NCBI RefSeq assembly: GCF_000801955.1
Contig: NZ_JSZO01000014.1
Coordinates: forward strand, 62,001-126,000
From: Ralstonia sp. A12
Lineage (GTDB): Bacteria > Pseudomonadota > Gammaproteobacteria > Burkholderiales > Burkholderiaceae
DNA length: 64,000 nt
Direction of reading: 5' to 3'
Shown: positions 46,401 to 56,792 of the stretch, piece by piece
How the letters are laid out: each line of letters begins with the position of its first letter
Numbering within the stretch: position 1 is the stretch's first letter
Program-made: the position numbers and the translations under genes
The notes under the pieces: model-generated
The model's input: only the letters and a program-made list of their open reading frames with translations
Told to the model about the DNA's origin: nothing
Databases searched by the model: none

Positions 46401-47150
46401 CTAGTGCGTACCGCCGCAGACCGGGCACGACGGCTGACGCGCCACGCGCATCGTCGTCCATTCCATCGACAGGCCGTCGAGCATCAGCAGGCGCCCGGCA
46501 AGCGAGCGTCCAATGCCGGCGATCAGCTTGAGCGCCTCGGCTGCCTGCACCGTGCCCACCATACCGACGAGCGGCGAGAACACGCCCATCGTGGCGCATG
46601 CCACATCCGGTGCCGGTTCATCGGGCGGGAACAGGCAGGCATAGCAGGGGCCGCCGGCGCGGCTGTCGAACACGCTGATCTGCCCATCGAAGCGAATGGC
46701 GGCGCCTGACACCAGCGGCACGCCCGCACGCACGCAGGCAAGGTTGGCCGCCTGGCGGGTAGCGAAGTTGTCGGAGCAGTCCAGCACCACGCTGACGTTA
46801 TTGAGCAGTGCGCCGATGGCATCGGCATCGAGCCGGCGCTGCACGGCGTTGACCTGCACACCGGGGTTCAGCCGTGCGATGGCGGCCCGTGCTGATGTCA
46901 CCTTCGGCTGCCCAACCGACTCGGTGGTGTGAATGATCTGGCGCTGCAGGTTGGTCAGGTCCACCGTATCGTCGTCGACGATGGTGAGCGTCCCGACGCC
47001 CGCAGCCGCCAGGTAGGGCAGGGCCGCCGCGCCGAGCCCCCCTGCGCCGATGACCAGCGCATGGCTTCCAAGCAGGCGCGTCTGCCCCTCGATGCCGATC
47101 TCGTCGAGCAGGATATGGCGGGAGTAGCGCAGCAGTTGGTCGTCGTTCAT
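46401..47150 (-). CDS. moeB: ThiF/MoeB-family adenylyltransferase
   Basis: 249 residues. Nucleotide loop GAGGLGAAALPYLAAAG (35-40 for GAGGLG), the acidic LTIVDDDTVDLTNLQRQ and the zinc-binding CYAC plus CPVC. Adenylates the C-terminus of a ubiquitin-like sulphur carrier (MoaD or ThiS). No moa genes are adjacent, so MoeB and ThiF cannot be separated by context; the catalytic segment with CATMGVFSPLVGMVG favours MoeB. Confidence 0.88.
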   Translation of the reverse strand: MNDDQLLRYSRHILLDEIGIEGQTRLLGSHALVIGAGGLGAAALPYLAAAGVGTLTIVDDDTVDLTNLQRQIIHTTESVGQPKVTSARAAIARLNPGVQVNAVQRRLDADAIGALLNNVSVVLDCSDNFATRQAANLACVRAGVPLVSGAAIRFDGQISVFDSRAGGPCYACLFPPDEPAPDVACATMGVFSPLVGMVGTVQAAEALKLIAGIGRSLAGRLLMLDGLSMEWTTMRVARQPSCPVCGGTH

Positions 47151-47219
47151 GGCGGTGCAATGAAAAAGGCCGTGCAGTGCACGGCCTCGTAAGTTTGCCA
47201 GTGTTTGCCGGCCGGTGTC

Positions 47220-48806
47220 TTAACGGGCGCCGCTCGGCTCAGGGGCCGGGATCACGCCGCTGGCCGGAACGTTGGGCTTCGGTGCTGCCGGTTTGGCCTT
47301 GGACTTGGCATCGCTGCTGTCCTTGGCTGCCGGCAACTTGGCCGGCTTGTCCGACGTTGCCACCGCTTCGAGCACCGACTTCGAACGCTTGACCGGCTGA
47401 CCGCGCAACTCGTTGACGGCCTGTTGCAGCATGAAGTCGTCGGCCGAACCGAACTCGATCGGCTTCTTGTTGCGTTCCTTCTCGCGCTGCTCGGGCGTCT
47501 TCTTGGCGTTTTCTTCTTCCAGGCGACGCAATTCTTCAACGCGGCGCTTTTCGCGCTCGGTCATCTCGCTCTCTTCCGACTCCTGCTTGTTGTGCAGGTG
47601 GCGCTCGGTGTCGATCTCGCGGGTGATCAGCGCGTCGTCCGGGTCGCCATCGGGGTTCTGGTCGACCGGAATGTCCGGACGTACGCCCCAGGCCTGGATC
47701 GACTTGCCCGACGGTGTGTAGTAGTACGCGATGGTCAGCTTGATACCGGTGTCGTTCGACAGCGGACGCACCGTCTGCACCGAACCCTTGCCGAAGGTCG
47801 TCTTGCCCATCGTCTTGGCGCGGTGGTGATCCTGCAGCGCACCAGCCACGATTTCCGATGCCGATGCCGTGTACGCGTTGGTCAGCACGATGATCGGCAC
47901 GGTCTTGAACTCGGGGTCCAGGCCAGCCAGCGGGTCGGCGTCGAAGTTGCTCAGGCGGTAGTTGGCGAAGGTCGCCTTGTACGTGCGCTTGGCGTCCGGC
48001 ACCTGCCCGTTGGTCGAGACCACGGTCACATCCGGCGGCAGGAATGCGGCGGACACGCCTACAGCGGCTTGCAGCACGCCGCCGCCGTTGTTGCGCAGAT
48101 CCAGGATCAGGCCCTTGAGGTGGGCATCCTGTTTTGCCAAGTCATTGAGCTTCTTGGCCAGGTCCGGCACGGTGCGTTCCTGGAAGCTGGTGATACGCAC
48201 CCAGGCGATACCGTTGTCCAGCATCTTGGCCTTGACCGACTGCACCTGGATCTCAGCACGGGTGATGGTCAGCGGGAAGGTGCGCTCTTCCTTCTTGCGA
48301 TAGATGGTCAGCGTGACCTTGGTGCCCGGCGCACCGCGCATGCGTTTCACAGCCTGCTCGAGCGGCATGCCGCGCACCGGCTTGTCGTCGATACGGGTGA
48401 TCAGGTCGCCCGGCTGCACGCCGGCGCGAAAGGCGGGGGTGTCTTCAATCGGGTTGATGACCTTGACCAGGCCTTCTTCCTGCGAAATCTCGATGCCCAG
48501 ACCGGCGAAGCGGCCCTGGGTGCCTTCCTGCAGTTCCTGGAAGTCCTTCTTGTCGAGGTACGCCGAATGCGGGTCAAGGCTGGAGACCATGCCCTTGATG
48601 GCTTCGGTCAGCAGTTTGTCGTCGTCCACCGGCTCGACGTATTCGCGCTTGATCTGGCCAAAGATATCGGCCATGAGCCTGAGCTTTTCCAGCGGGAGCG
48701 GCCCGACCGTCGCGTTTTGCGCGGTGGCGGAGAGCTGGAGCGTCGCCAGCACCCCGGTGACGAGGCCGATGGCGATCAAGCTGATGTTCTTGAGCGAAGT
48801 TCGCAT
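47220..48806 (-). CDS. ctpA: C-terminal processing peptidase (S41 family)
   Basis: 528 residues from ATG 48806 with an N-terminal signal anchor (SLIAIGLVTGVLATLQLSAT). PDZ domain about 90-170 (GIEISQEEGLVKVINPIEDT; GVQPGDLITRIDDKPVRG) and the S41 protease with catalytic serine in TNAYTASASEIVAGAL and lysine in GKTTFGKGSVQT. The C-terminal 120 residues are a charged KxEE/RRVEE stretch and an Ala/Pro/Lys tail. Degrades misfolded or tail-marked periplasmic proteins. Confidence 0.94.
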   Translation of the reverse strand: MRTSLKNISLIAIGLVTGVLATLQLSATAQNATVGPLPLEKLRLMADIFGQIKREYVEPVDDDKLLTEAIKGMVSSLDPHSAYLDKKDFQELQEGTQGRFAGLGIEISQEEGLVKVINPIEDTPAFRAGVQPGDLITRIDDKPVRGMPLEQAVKRMRGAPGTKVTLTIYRKKEERTFPLTITRAEIQVQSVKAKMLDNGIAWVRITSFQERTVPDLAKKLNDLAKQDAHLKGLILDLRNNGGGVLQAAVGVSAAFLPPDVTVVSTNGQVPDAKRTYKATFANYRLSNFDADPLAGLDPEFKTVPIIVLTNAYTASASEIVAGALQDHHRAKTMGKTTFGKGSVQTVRPLSNDTGIKLTIAYYYTPSGKSIQAWGVRPDIPVDQNPDGDPDDALITREIDTERHLHNKQESEESEMTEREKRRVEELRRLEEENAKKTPEQREKERNKKPIEFGSADDFMLQQAVNELRGQPVKRSKSVLEAVATSDKPAKLPAAKDSSDAKSKAKPAAPKPNVPASGVIPAPEPSGAR

Positions 48807-48924
48807 GTGTCGAGCGTGGACGTGGGAACAGTAGATAAACATGACCCGGGATGGCTCGCGCACATCCCGGGCTACAGGCTTCGACAGTATAAAGGCGTTG
48901 GAGTGCCAAACGCCGCGTTACGGT

Positions 48925-49671
48925 TTATTTCGCCTTGCCTTGGCTGGCCACGGCTGCGAGGGATGCGGCAATCGCTTCCTGGTCGCCGAGGTAGTAGTGG
49001 CGGATCGGCTTGAGGTTGGCGTCCAGCTCATACACAAGCGGCGTGCCATTGGGGATGTTCAGGCCGACGATGTCCGCGTCCGAAATGCCGTCCAAGTACT
49101 TCACCAGCGCGCGGATGCTGTTGCCATGTGCGGCGATGACGACGCGCTGGCCGCTCTTGATGGCCGGAGCGATGGACTCTTCCCATAGCGGCATCACGCG
49201 CGCAACGGTGTCCTTCAGGCACTCGGTCAGGGGCACCTGCTCGCGCGACAGGCCGGCGTAGCGCGGGTTGCCGAAGGCGTCGTTCTCGGCGCCGGGCTCG
49301 AGGGCGGGCGGCGGCGTGTCGTAGCTGCGGCGCCAGACGAGGACTTGCTCGTCGCCGAACTTGGCGGCGGTCTCGGCTTTGTTCAGACCCGACAGCGCGC
49401 CGTAGTGGCGCTCGTTCAGGCGCCACTCGTTGCGGGTCGGGATCCACATCAGGTCCATTTCATCCTGCACGTGCCACAGCGTGCGGATCGCGCGCTTGAG
49501 CACCGAGGTGTAGGCCAGATCGAAGGTGAAGCCGGCTTCGCGCAGCAGGCGGCCGCCAAGGCGCGCCTGGGCGACGCCCGTGTCGGTCAGGTCGACGTCG
49601 ACCCAGCCGGTGAAACGATTCTCCAGATTCCACGTCGATTCGCCGTGGCGGATGAGAACGAGCTTATGCAT
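48925..49671 (-). CDS. gpmA: 2,3-bisphosphoglycerate-dependent phosphoglycerate mutase
   Basis: 248 residues from ATG 49671 ([15 protein letters not shown]). Catalytic histidine in LIRHGES and the partner histidine in [12 protein letters not shown]; the acid-base E in [11 protein letters not shown]. Interconverts 3- and 2-phosphoglycerate. Three extra residues are possible from an ATG at 49680. Divergent from the rhodanese gene. Confidence 0.97.
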   Translation of the reverse strand: MHKLVLIRHGESTWNLENRFTGWVDVDLTDTGVAQARLGGRLLREAGFTFDLAYTSVLKRAIRTLWHVQDEMDLMWIPTRNEWRLNERHYGALSGLNKAETAAKFGDEQVLVWRRSYDTPPPALEPGAENDAFGNPRYAGLSREQVPLTECLKDTVARVMPLWEESIAPAIKSGQRVVIAAHGNSIRALVKYLDGISDADIVGLNIPNGTPLVYELDANLKPIRHYYLGDQEAIAASLAAVASQGKAK

Positions 49672-49832
49672 GACTGCCATGATGAGAAGTGAGAAAACCT
49701 GCGTGCGGTCTGCGCCGATGTGTCGTGCGTCATCGTGCGGCCGCCGAAACCGACTATTTTATAATGCCGCGGGCATTGGGCCCCCGAACTGTTCGGATGA
49801 CACCCGCCCGACCCATCCAGGAAACCGATACC

Positions 49833-50255
49833 GTGAAGTTCTTCGCCGATTACAACAACCTCGCCCTGCTTGCCGTTGCCATCGTTTCGGGGCTGCTGCT
49901 GCTCTGGGCGCCCATCCAACGCCGCATCTCGGGTGGCGGTGGCGCCAAGGTGAGTGCCCCGGCGGCCACGCAGCTCATCAACCGCCGCAACGCCGTGGTG
50001 GTGGATGTGCGTGAAAGCGGTGAATACGCCGCAGGCCACCTGCCGCAAGCCAAGCATGCGCCGCTCGGCGAGTTGGAAGGCAAGGCAGCCGGCCTTGCAA
50101 AGAACAAAGAGACCCCCATCATCCTCGTATGCCAGACCGGCCAGCGTGCTGGGCGCGCGCAAGCAGTGTTGAAGCAGGCCGGTTACAGTGAGGTCTATTC
50201 GCTCGAGGGCGGATTGGCCGCCTGGCAGCAGGCCGGTCTTCCGGTCGTGAAATAA
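49833..50255 (+). CDS. Membrane-anchored rhodanese (YibN-like)
   Basis: 140 residues from GTG 49833 with AGGAA upstream. One N-terminal span (NLALLAVAIVSGLLLLW), then a rhodanese domain with the active-site cysteine loop VCQTGQRAGRA. Head of the conserved yibN-grxC-secB-gpsA-trmL order known from E. coli. Sulphur transfer or a membrane redox partner is likely; exact substrate unknown. Confidence 0.92.
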   Translation: MKFFADYNNLALLAVAIVSGLLLLWAPIQRRISGGGGAKVSAPAATQLINRRNAVVVDVRESGEYAAGHLPQAKHAPLGELEGKAAGLAKNKETPIILVCQTGQRAGRAQAVLKQAGYSEVYSLEGGLAAWQQAGLPVVK

Positions 50256-50272
50256 ACAACGAGGTTTGAAGT

Positions 50273-50530
50273 ATGGCGCACGTGGTTATGTACAGCACCA
50301 CCGTCTGCCCCTATTGCGTGGCAGCGGAACGACTCCTGAAGCAGCGTGGTGTCGAGCAGATCGAAAAGATCATGATCGACCGTGAACCCGGTAGGCGCGA
50401 AGAGATGATGACGCGCACGAACCGCCGCACCGTGCCGCAGATCTACATCGACGATCGCCATATCGGCGGCTTCGATGATCTGTCTGCGCTGGACCGCGAA
50501 GGCGGGCTGGTGCCACTGCTGGCGGCCTGA
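50273..50530 (+). CDS. grxC: Glutaredoxin 3
   Basis: 85 residues. Active site C12-P-Y-C15 in MYSTTVCPYC and the GSH-binding TVPQIYID. Reduces disulphides using glutathione made by the gshAB enzymes of this window. Starts 17 bp after the rhodanese gene. Confidence 0.97.
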   Translation: MAHVVMYSTTVCPYCVAAERLLKQRGVEQIEKIMIDREPGRREEMMTRTNRRTVPQIYIDDRHIGGFDDLSALDREGGLVPLLAA

Positions 50531-50540
50531 ACGCCATGCC

Positions 50541-50575
50541 AAAACGCCCGGTCTTGACCGGGCGTTGTACTTTTA
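50541..50575 (+). terminator. Intrinsic terminator after grxC
   Basis: AACGCCCGG/CCGGGCGTT stem with a TCTTGA loop; the T run is broken (GTACTTTT), so termination may be partial and let secB be read through. Confidence 0.75.
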
Positions 50576-50679
50576 GGCCCGCTCTCATGGTGGGCACCAT
50601 TGCGTCATGTACCATACGCGTCTTGCGCGCGAGACCGATCCCGCTGCGCACTGACCACATATCTATCTGAAGGCGAGTC

Positions 50680-51201
50680 ATGAGCGACCAGCAACAGCAG
50701 CAACCGGGCCAGGACGGCCAGCCGTTCTTCAACATCCAGCGCGTGTACCTGAAGGACCTGTCGCTGGAACAGCCGAACTCGCCGCACATCTTCCTCGAGC
50801 AGGAACAGCCGTCCGTGGAAGTGCAGGTGGACGTGTCCGCCTCGCAGCTGGCCGAGGGCGTGTTTGAAGTGGTGGTGATCGGTACGGTCACGACCAAGGT
50901 GCAAGAGAAAGTGGCCTTCCTGGTGGAAGCCAAGCAAGCCGGCATCTTCGACATCCGCAATGTGCCGGACGAGCAGATGGACCCGCTGCTGGGTATCGCC
51001 TGCCCGACCATCGTGTACCCGTACCTGCGCTCGAACATTGCCGACACCATCGGCCGTGCTGGCTTCCAGCCGATCCACCTGGCGGAGATCAACTTCCAGG
51101 CGCTGTATGAGCAACGCCTGGCCGCCGCCATGGAGCAGCAGGCGCAAGTCGGCGGCAACAGCGGTCTGGTGATGCCGGACGGCTCGAAGGCCACCCACTA
51201 A
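50680..51201 (+). CDS. secB: Export chaperone
   Basis: 173 residues. SecB fold: [20 protein letters not shown] at the start and [18 protein letters not shown] near the end. Holds preproteins unfolded for SecA. Syntenic with grxC and gpsA as in E. coli. Start at ATG 50680 with AAGGCGAG upstream. Confidence 0.97.
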   Translation: MSDQQQQQPGQDGQPFFNIQRVYLKDLSLEQPNSPHIFLEQEQPSVEVQVDVSASQLAEGVFEVVVIGTVTTKVQEKVAFLVEAKQAGIFDIRNVPDEQMDPLLGIACPTIVYPYLRSNIADTIGRAGFQPIHLAEINFQALYEQRLAAAMEQQAQVGGNSGLVMPDGSKATH

Positions 51202-51222
51202 GTACAAGGCGCGCTGCGCCAG

Positions 51223-51265
51223 AAGCCCGCGCCGGCCATACGCTCGCGCGGGCTTTTTCTTTTTG
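51223..51265 (+). terminator. Intrinsic terminator after secB
   Basis: AAGCCCGCGC (51223-51232) pairs with GCGCGGGCTT (51246-51255) over a 13-nt loop; T-rich TTTTTCTTTTT follows. Confidence 0.9.
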
Positions 51266-51300
51266 CTCGACCTTTTGCCTGATCGACTCGAATTTTGAAC

Positions 51301-52329
51301 ATGCACACGCGCATGCGAATTTCCGTTCTGGGTGCCGGCGCCTGGGGTACTGCCCTGGCCAGCCATGCCGCGCAATCGCACGATGTCGTGCTGTGGGGGC
51401 GTGACGCCAGCCTTGTCACGCGGATGGCCGCCACGCACATCAACGAGGCCTACCTGCCGGGCATCGCGCTGCAGGCATCGCTGCGTTTCGATGCTGACCT
51501 GCAAACCGCACTCGATCACGCTGCCGGCGACGACGCATTGGCTGTGATTGCCTCACCCGTTGCAGGCCTGGCGGATTTGACCCGCGCGGTTGCCGCGCAT
51601 GGGGCGGTGCGCAACGTGATCTGGCTGTGCAAGGGGTTCGACCCGCAGACCAGCGCATTGCCACACGCCATCGTGGCCGAGGTGCTGGCGCAGACCGGTC
51701 GCACGGATCTGGTGACGGGCGTGCTATCCGGCCCGAGCTTTGCCAAGGAAGTCGCGCAGGGTTTGCCGTGCGCGATGACGGTTGCATCTTCCAGTGCCGC
51801 ACTGGGCAAGCTGACGCAGCGCGGCTTCCACCATCACGCGATGCGTGTGTATGCGAGCGATGACCTCGTCGGCGTGGAGGTGGGTGGTGCGGTCAAGAAC
51901 GTGCTGGCCATTGCGACCGGCACGGCGGATGGCCTGGGTTTGGGTCTGAACGCGCGCGCTGCGCTGGTGACGCGCGGCTTGGCGGAGATGACGCGCTTGG
52001 GCATCGCACTGGGTGGCCGTCCGGAAACCTTCATGGGCCTGACCGGCATGGGCGATCTGCTGCTGACCGCCACGGGCGATCTCTCACGCAACCGCACCGT
52101 TGGCATGCAGCTCGCACAGGGCCGCACGCTGGACGACATCCTGCACAGTCTTGGCCACGTTGCGGAGGGTGTGCGTTGCGCGCGCGCGGTGGCGGCGCTG
52201 GCGCGCGCAAAGGGCGTCGATATGCCCATCACCTTTACGGTGTGCGAAGTCCTGTTCGAAGGTCTCGCGCCCGCACGCGCGGTGGATCGTCTGTTGCAGC
52301 GCGACGCCAAATCGGAATCGGCGCGCTAA
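51301..52329 (+). CDS. gpsA: NAD(P)-dependent glycerol-3-phosphate dehydrogenase
   Basis: 342 residues from ATG 51301; ATG 51313 ([12 protein letters not shown]) is an equally fair start, and no strong Shine-Dalgarno decides. Rossmann [10 protein letters not shown], the [16 protein letters not shown] segment and the C-terminal [20 protein letters not shown] helices are complete. Makes sn-glycerol 3-phosphate for membrane lipids. Confidence 0.95.
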   Translation: MHTRMRISVLGAGAWGTALASHAAQSHDVVLWGRDASLVTRMAATHINEAYLPGIALQASLRFDADLQTALDHAAGDDALAVIASPVAGLADLTRAVAAHGAVRNVIWLCKGFDPQTSALPHAIVAEVLAQTGRTDLVTGVLSGPSFAKEVAQGLPCAMTVASSSAALGKLTQRGFHHHAMRVYASDDLVGVEVGGAVKNVLAIATGTADGLGLGLNARAALVTRGLAEMTRLGIALGGRPETFMGLTGMGDLLLTATGDLSRNRTVGMQLAQGRTLDDILHSLGHVAEGVRCARAVAALARAKGVDMPITFTVCEVLFEGLAPARAVDRLLQRDAKSESAR

Positions 52330-52355
52330 ATCGATATTGAGGCGCAGCGCCTTCC

Positions 52356-52826
52356 TCAGGCGCCGCCTTCGAATCCGTTCTGCCGCCAGGCTTCGAACAC
52401 CACCACCGCTACGGTGTTCGACAGATTCAGGCTGCGGTTGTCCGGCCGCATCGGCAGGCGAATGCGTTGCGAGGTGGGAAACCACTCGCGGCGCTCCTCC
52501 GACAATCCACGCGTTTCTGATCCGAAGACGAACCAGTCACCCGGCTGGAAGGCCATGCTGGCAAACGGTGTGGAACCACGCGTGGTGAGCGCGAACATGC
52601 GCGTCGGATCGGGCTGCGCATCGCGCAGGAAGGCCTCCCAATCTGCGTGCACGCGCATCGTCGCGTACTCGTGATAGTCGAGGCCGGCGCGGCGCATGCG
52701 GGCATCTTCGAGCGGAAAACCCAGCGGCTCGATCAGATGCAGCTGTGCGCCCGTGTTGGCGCACAGGCGGATCACATTGCCCGTGTTGGGCGGGATTTCG
52801 GGCTCGACGAGGACGACGTTGAACAT
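52356..52826 (-). CDS. trmL: tRNA (cytidine(34)-2'-O)-methyltransferase
   Basis: 156 residues from ATG 52826 (MFNVVLVEPEIPPNTGNVIR). SPOUT-fold motifs: EPLGFPLEDARMRRAGLDY, FGSETRGLSEE and MRPDNRSLNLSNTVAVVVFE. Methylates the wobble nucleotide of tRNA-Leu. Follows gpsA on the opposite strand, the same neighbour as in E. coli. Confidence 0.95.
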   Translation of the reverse strand: MFNVVLVEPEIPPNTGNVIRLCANTGAQLHLIEPLGFPLEDARMRRAGLDYHEYATMRVHADWEAFLRDAQPDPTRMFALTTRGSTPFASMAFQPGDWFVFGSETRGLSEERREWFPTSQRIRLPMRPDNRSLNLSNTVAVVVFEAWRQNGFEGGA

Positions 52827-52934
52827 GATGGCGGTAGGCAAATTTCGGCGGCGAGCTTATCTACATTGCGGAGGGTTGTCACTCCGCCACAGTGCCACAT
52901 CCGGGGCGCGACACAATGTCGCATAAGCATGTAA

Positions 52935-53723
52935 CTAGGGCGTGCGCAAGGCAACCACATTGGTGACACGCGCGGCGCCTGCGCGTTTGAGTTGGGTGGC
53001 GATCTCGCCGAGGGTGGCGCCGGTGGTCATCACGTCGTCGATGACACCGACGTGACGCCCCGCAATGCTGCCCGGGTCCGTTACTTCGAAGGCGCCGTGC
53101 AGGTTGGCCAGGCGCTCTGCGCGGTCGAGCGAGGCTTGGGCGGGATTGTCGCGCACACGGCGCAGCCCATCGGCCGTGGCGCGAATGGCGAGCTGCCTGC
53201 CCAGCCGCCGGGTGATCTCCCACGCTTGGTTGTAGCCGCGCGAGCGCAGGCGGGCGGCAGACAGCGGCACGGGCAACAGGAGGTCCGGCAAGTCGCCCGA
53301 CGCTGCGGTCAGCGTGTCCCTCAAACGGTCGGCCAACCATGCAGCGAGCGGCAACTGCGCTCGAAATTTCAATCCGGTGACAAGGTGATCGAGCGGCCAA
53401 CCGTAGTCGGCAATGACGACGGTGGCGTCAAAGTCCGGCGCGCCGGCCAGGCAGGCAGGGCAATGTCGAGCGACGTGCCGGGTTTCTAGCGCGATGGCGC
53501 ATTGGACGCAGCGCCGCCGATGCAGCAGCGGCGCCAGATCGCCCATGCAGCCGGCGCAGACCAATTCACGCTGGACCGCGCCGCACAGCGCGCAGGCGCA
53601 CGGCAACAACTGCCGCAGGCCGGCATGAAACCATTGGCGCAACAGGGTTGGGGACATCGCAGCCAAAAGCCGCCATCCCAGCCGATTTGCGGCCGATATG
53701 CCATCAGACGGCGCCTGAAACAT
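52935..53723 (-). CDS. ComF-family phosphoribosyltransferase-like protein
   Basis: 262 residues from ATG 53723 (other starts at 53792 or 53657 possible). N-terminal zinc ribbon from CACALCGAVQRELVCAGC and the CVQC, CPAC pairs, then the PRTase domain with VIDDVMTTGATLGEIA. Competence family member; partner comM lies 18 kb upstream in the window. Confidence 0.9.
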   Translation of the reverse strand: MFQAPSDGISAANRLGWRLLAAMSPTLLRQWFHAGLRQLLPCACALCGAVQRELVCAGCMGDLAPLLHRRRCVQCAIALETRHVARHCPACLAGAPDFDATVVIADYGWPLDHLVTGLKFRAQLPLAAWLADRLRDTLTAASGDLPDLLLPVPLSAARLRSRGYNQAWEITRRLGRQLAIRATADGLRRVRDNPAQASLDRAERLANLHGAFEVTDPGSIAGRHVGVIDDVMTTGATLGEIATQLKRAGAARVTNVVALRTP

Positions 53724-53768
53724 CCCGCCGGTATACTTGGCGACCGCAGTTTCTGCCTGGTTTTGCCG

Positions 53769-54710
53769 ATGTCCGATCCCGTTCTCGCCCATCCTGCCGC
53801 CTTACGGCGCGCTTTCGATCGCCGTGCCGCACGTTTTGCCGACGTGGACTTCCTGCTGCGCGAGGTCGGGGCCCGGATGCAGGACCGGTTGTCGTACATC
53901 AAGCTGGCGCCGTCGCGCGCGCTGGACCTCGGTTGCGGCCTGGGGCAAGGCCTGGCGGTGCTGCGCGCGCAGTATCCGGATGCGCAGATCTGCGGCGTCG
54001 ACTGGTCGTCCGCGATGCTGGCGCGGGCGACGCAGCTTGACCCGCAACGCACGGACACCGGCTGGCTCGGCCGTCTGCTGAAGAAGCGCCCCGTGTTCGA
54101 TTTCGCCCAGGCGGACTTCCGCGCCTTGCCGTTTGCCAATGGCTCGTTCGACCTGCTGTGGTCAAACCTGGCGCTGCACTGGGATCCATCCCCGCACGCG
54201 ATCTTTCCGGAGTGGCACCGCATCACCACGGAAGGCGGTCTGCTGATGTTCAGCCTGTTTGGCCCGGACACTCTGCGCGAGCTGCGCAGCGCCTTGGCCG
54301 GCATCGACCCGGGCGTGCACACGCTGCGCTTTGTCGACATGCATGACATTGGCGACATGCTGGTGCACAGCCGCTGGTCTACGCCCGTGATGGACATGGA
54401 GCAGCTCACCATCACTTACGAGACACCGCAGGCGTTACTGGCCGACGTGCACCTGCTGGGCGGCATGGCTGGCCTGATGGATGAAAGCGGCCGCAGCCTG
54501 GCCGGGGCCGGCTTGCATACGCCGCGCTGGCGCCAGCGGCTGTTTGATGCGCTTGATGCCCAGCGCAATCCCGAGGGCCTGATTCCGCTCACGTTCGAGG
54601 TCGTCTACGGCCATGCCTGGAAACTGGCGCCCACGCGGCGGCAAGCGCTGGATGATGAGGGGCGGGCGATGATCCCGGTCGACCAGATCGGTCGCAAACC
54701 GCGCGCCTGA
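53769..54710 (+). CDS. bioC: Malonyl-[ACP] O-methyltransferase
   Basis: 313 residues from ATG 53769. SAM-binding motif I in ALDLGCGLGQGLAV, motif II AQADFRALPFANGSFDLLWS; C-terminal segment MFSLFGPDTLREL is BioC-like. Starts biotin pimelate-chain synthesis by methylating malonyl-ACP. Divergent from comF with 45 bp between starts. No other bio gene is in view. Confidence 0.85.
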   Translation: MSDPVLAHPAALRRAFDRRAARFADVDFLLREVGARMQDRLSYIKLAPSRALDLGCGLGQGLAVLRAQYPDAQICGVDWSSAMLARATQLDPQRTDTGWLGRLLKKRPVFDFAQADFRALPFANGSFDLLWSNLALHWDPSPHAIFPEWHRITTEGGLLMFSLFGPDTLRELRSALAGIDPGVHTLRFVDMHDIGDMLVHSRWSTPVMDMEQLTITYETPQALLADVHLLGGMAGLMDESGRSLAGAGLHTPRWRQRLFDALDAQRNPEGLIPLTFEVVYGHAWKLAPTRRQALDDEGRAMIPVDQIGRKPRA

Positions 54711-54781
54711 GGCGGTTCTTGATGCGGGGACGGCAATGATAGCTGCTTGTCAAGCCGGGACTTGCATAAAGGCGCTTTACC

Positions 54782-54810
54782 TTGTTTGGGGTCAATTGGG
54801 ACCATATACT
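54782..54810 (+). promoter_or_regulatory. Candidate sigma-70 promoter of the cytochrome oxidase locus
   Basis: TTGTTT (54782-54787), 17 bp, TATACT (54805-54810), about 95 bp before the DUF2244 start. The only good -35/-10 pair upstream of the oxidase genes. Confidence 0.55.
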
Positions 54811-54904
54811 GTGCCGGTTTGTCGCAGCAGTCCCCCCTAAGGCCTATCCCGTTTTTTGCCACGGGCGAACCGATCGGGTATGCATCCGAGGCAGGAGTGG
54901 TTCA

Positions 54905-55447
54905 ATGCACGACATTGCGAATGTTGGCGTTGATACTGCGCTCCAGCCAGCACGCGGCGCCTCCAGCATTCCGGAATCGCCGCAGAAGAACTGGCTCATG
55001 AAGCGAAACTGTTCGCTTTCACCTCGCCAGGTCGGCTGGTTCTACCTCTCGATTGTCATCCTCTCGTTCGCGATCGCTTCGTTCTTTGCGTGGCAAGGTG
55101 CGTGGTTGGTGTTGCCTTTCTCGGGGCTGGAGGTCGCGATTCTCGGATGGGCGTTGCTGTACTATGCCCGCCACGCTTCAGATTACGAGCACGTCTGGCT
55201 GGAAGACGGCGCGCTGGTGATCGAGCAGGTGAGCGCCAGCCAGCGGTTGCGCCATGTGCTCAATCCGCAGTGGGTGCGCGTCGAATTCGGCGAGCCGCAG
55301 AATGAGTCCCTCCGGGAGCTGGTTGCGCTGCATTCCGGTGGACGTGTCGTGCAGGTCGGTCGATTTCTCGATCCGGCCGGGCGGCGCAGGCTTGCGAACG
55401 AGCTTTCCCGGTGTTTGGGACAAGGGCAACCAACCCAGGTCTCATGA
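54905..55447 (+). CDS. DUF2244 membrane protein
   Basis: 180 residues from ATG 54905. Two spans (about 44-62 and 67-84) in a short loop, then a beta-rich cytoplasmic domain (HVWLEDGALVIEQVSASQRL; WVRVEFG). DUF2244 genes commonly precede cox operons in betaproteobacteria, as here; assembly role inferred, function unknown. Confidence 0.82.
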   Translation: MHDIANVGVDTALQPARGASSIPESPQKNWLMKRNCSLSPRQVGWFYLSIVILSFAIASFFAWQGAWLVLPFSGLEVAILGWALLYYARHASDYEHVWLEDGALVIEQVSASQRLRHVLNPQWVRVEFGEPQNESLRELVALHSGGRVVQVGRFLDPAGRRRLANELSRCLGQGQPTQVS

Positions 55448-55494
55448 GCCGCGCACCGGGGCAGAGTGGAATCTGTAAATTGGGTAGATAAAAA

Positions 55495-56751
55495 ATGAAA
55501 ATGTTGAATAAGACATTGGCAAGTTTGCTGGCGGCAGGCTCACTCCTCGCCTTCGGTCAAACGGCTCTGGCAGTGGAAGACATGCCAGGCGGCCCCGCAG
55601 TGATGCAGCTCAATCTCGCGCCCCCGGTCACCAAGATCGCCGCCGAGATTCATTGGCTGCACTACATGATGCTGATCATCTGTATCGTGATCTTCATCGG
55701 TGTGTTCGGGGTGATGTTCTACTCCATTTTCAAGCACCGCAAATCGCTGGGCCACAAGCCGGCGACGTTCCACGAAAGCACCACCGTCGAAATCATCTGG
55801 ACCATCGTGCCGTTCCTGATCGTGATCGGGATGGCGCTGCCGGCCACCAAGGCCGTGGTCGCGATGAAGGACACCACCAATTCCGACCTCACCATCAAGG
55901 CCACCGGCTATCAGTGGAAGTGGGGTTACGACTACCTGAAGGGTGAGGGCGAGGGCATTTCGTTCCTCTCCACGCTCACCACCCCGCGCGAGCAGATCAA
56001 CAACGAGGCGCCCAAGAGCACCACGTACCTGATCGAAGTCGATAACGAGGTGGTTGTGCCGGTCAACCGCAAGGTGCGCATCGTCACCACCGCCAACGAC
56101 GTGATCCACTCGTGGATGATCCCGGCGTTTGGCGTGAAGCAGGATGCGATTCCGGGCTTCGTGCGCGACACGTGGTTCAAGGCCGAGAAGGTCGGCGTGT
56201 ACCGCGGCCAGTGCGCTGAGCTGTGCGGCAAGGAACACGCCTTCATGCCGATCGTCGTGCGCGTCGTGTCCGACGCCGACTACACCAAGTGGGTCGACGG
56301 CAAGAAGAAGGAAATGGCCGCCAAGGCGGATGACCCGAACAAGACCTACACGCTGGATGAGCTGAAGACGCGCGGCGAGAAGGTCTACACCGCCAACTGC
56401 GCGGTCTGCCACCAGCCGAACGGTAAGGGCGGCGGTCCGTTCCCCGCACTGGACGGCTCGAAGATCGCCAACGGCCCGCTGGCCGGCCACGTGGACATCG
56501 TGCTGCACGGCAAGGCGGCAATGCCGCCCTGGGCCTCGGCGCTCAACGATGTGGAAATCGCTTCCGTCATCACGTATGAGCGAAACAACTGGGGCAACCA
56601 TACCGGTGACCTGCTGCAACCGTCCCAAGTGAAGGACGCACGCGGCGGCAAGATGCCTGAAGGCGGCGGTGCCAAGACTGCCGCTGCTGAGCCCGCCGGC
56701 AAGGTGGCCACCCAACAAGTGAATGCGGCGCAAGACCGCAGCGCTAGCTGA
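55495..56751 (+). CDS. coxB: Cytochrome c oxidase subunit II with fused cytochrome c
   Basis: 418 residues. Signal peptide cut near QTALA-VED, two spans (about 48-70, 95-115), then the cupredoxin domain with CuA ligands C240, C244, H248 and M251 ([14 protein letters not shown]). A class I cytochrome c domain follows with heme motif C302-A-V-C305-H306. So this is a caa3-like subunit II, and electron entry can occur through its own heme. A charged low-complexity tail ends it. Confidence 0.97.
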   Translation: MKMLNKTLASLLAAGSLLAFGQTALAVEDMPGGPAVMQLNLAPPVTKIAAEIHWLHYMMLIICIVIFIGVFGVMFYSIFKHRKSLGHKPATFHESTTVEIIWTIVPFLIVIGMALPATKAVVAMKDTTNSDLTIKATGYQWKWGYDYLKGEGEGISFLSTLTTPREQINNEAPKSTTYLIEVDNEVVVPVNRKVRIVTTANDVIHSWMIPAFGVKQDAIPGFVRDTWFKAEKVGVYRGQCAELCGKEHAFMPIVVRVVSDADYTKWVDGKKKEMAAKADDPNKTYTLDELKTRGEKVYTANCAVCHQPNGKGGGPFPALDGSKIANGPLAGHVDIVLHGKAAMPPWASALNDVEIASVITYERNNWGNHTGDLLQPSQVKDARGGKMPEGGGAKTAAAEPAGKVATQQVNAAQDRSAS

Positions 56752-56792
56752 TTGATCGTCTGCGTGACGAAACGAATCCAAGGAGTTTTGCG

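Noticed and set aside
47205-49013. Forward open frame of 602 codons opposite ctpA and gpmA
   Set aside because: Antisense to two certain genes and low-complexity Leu/Arg/His content.
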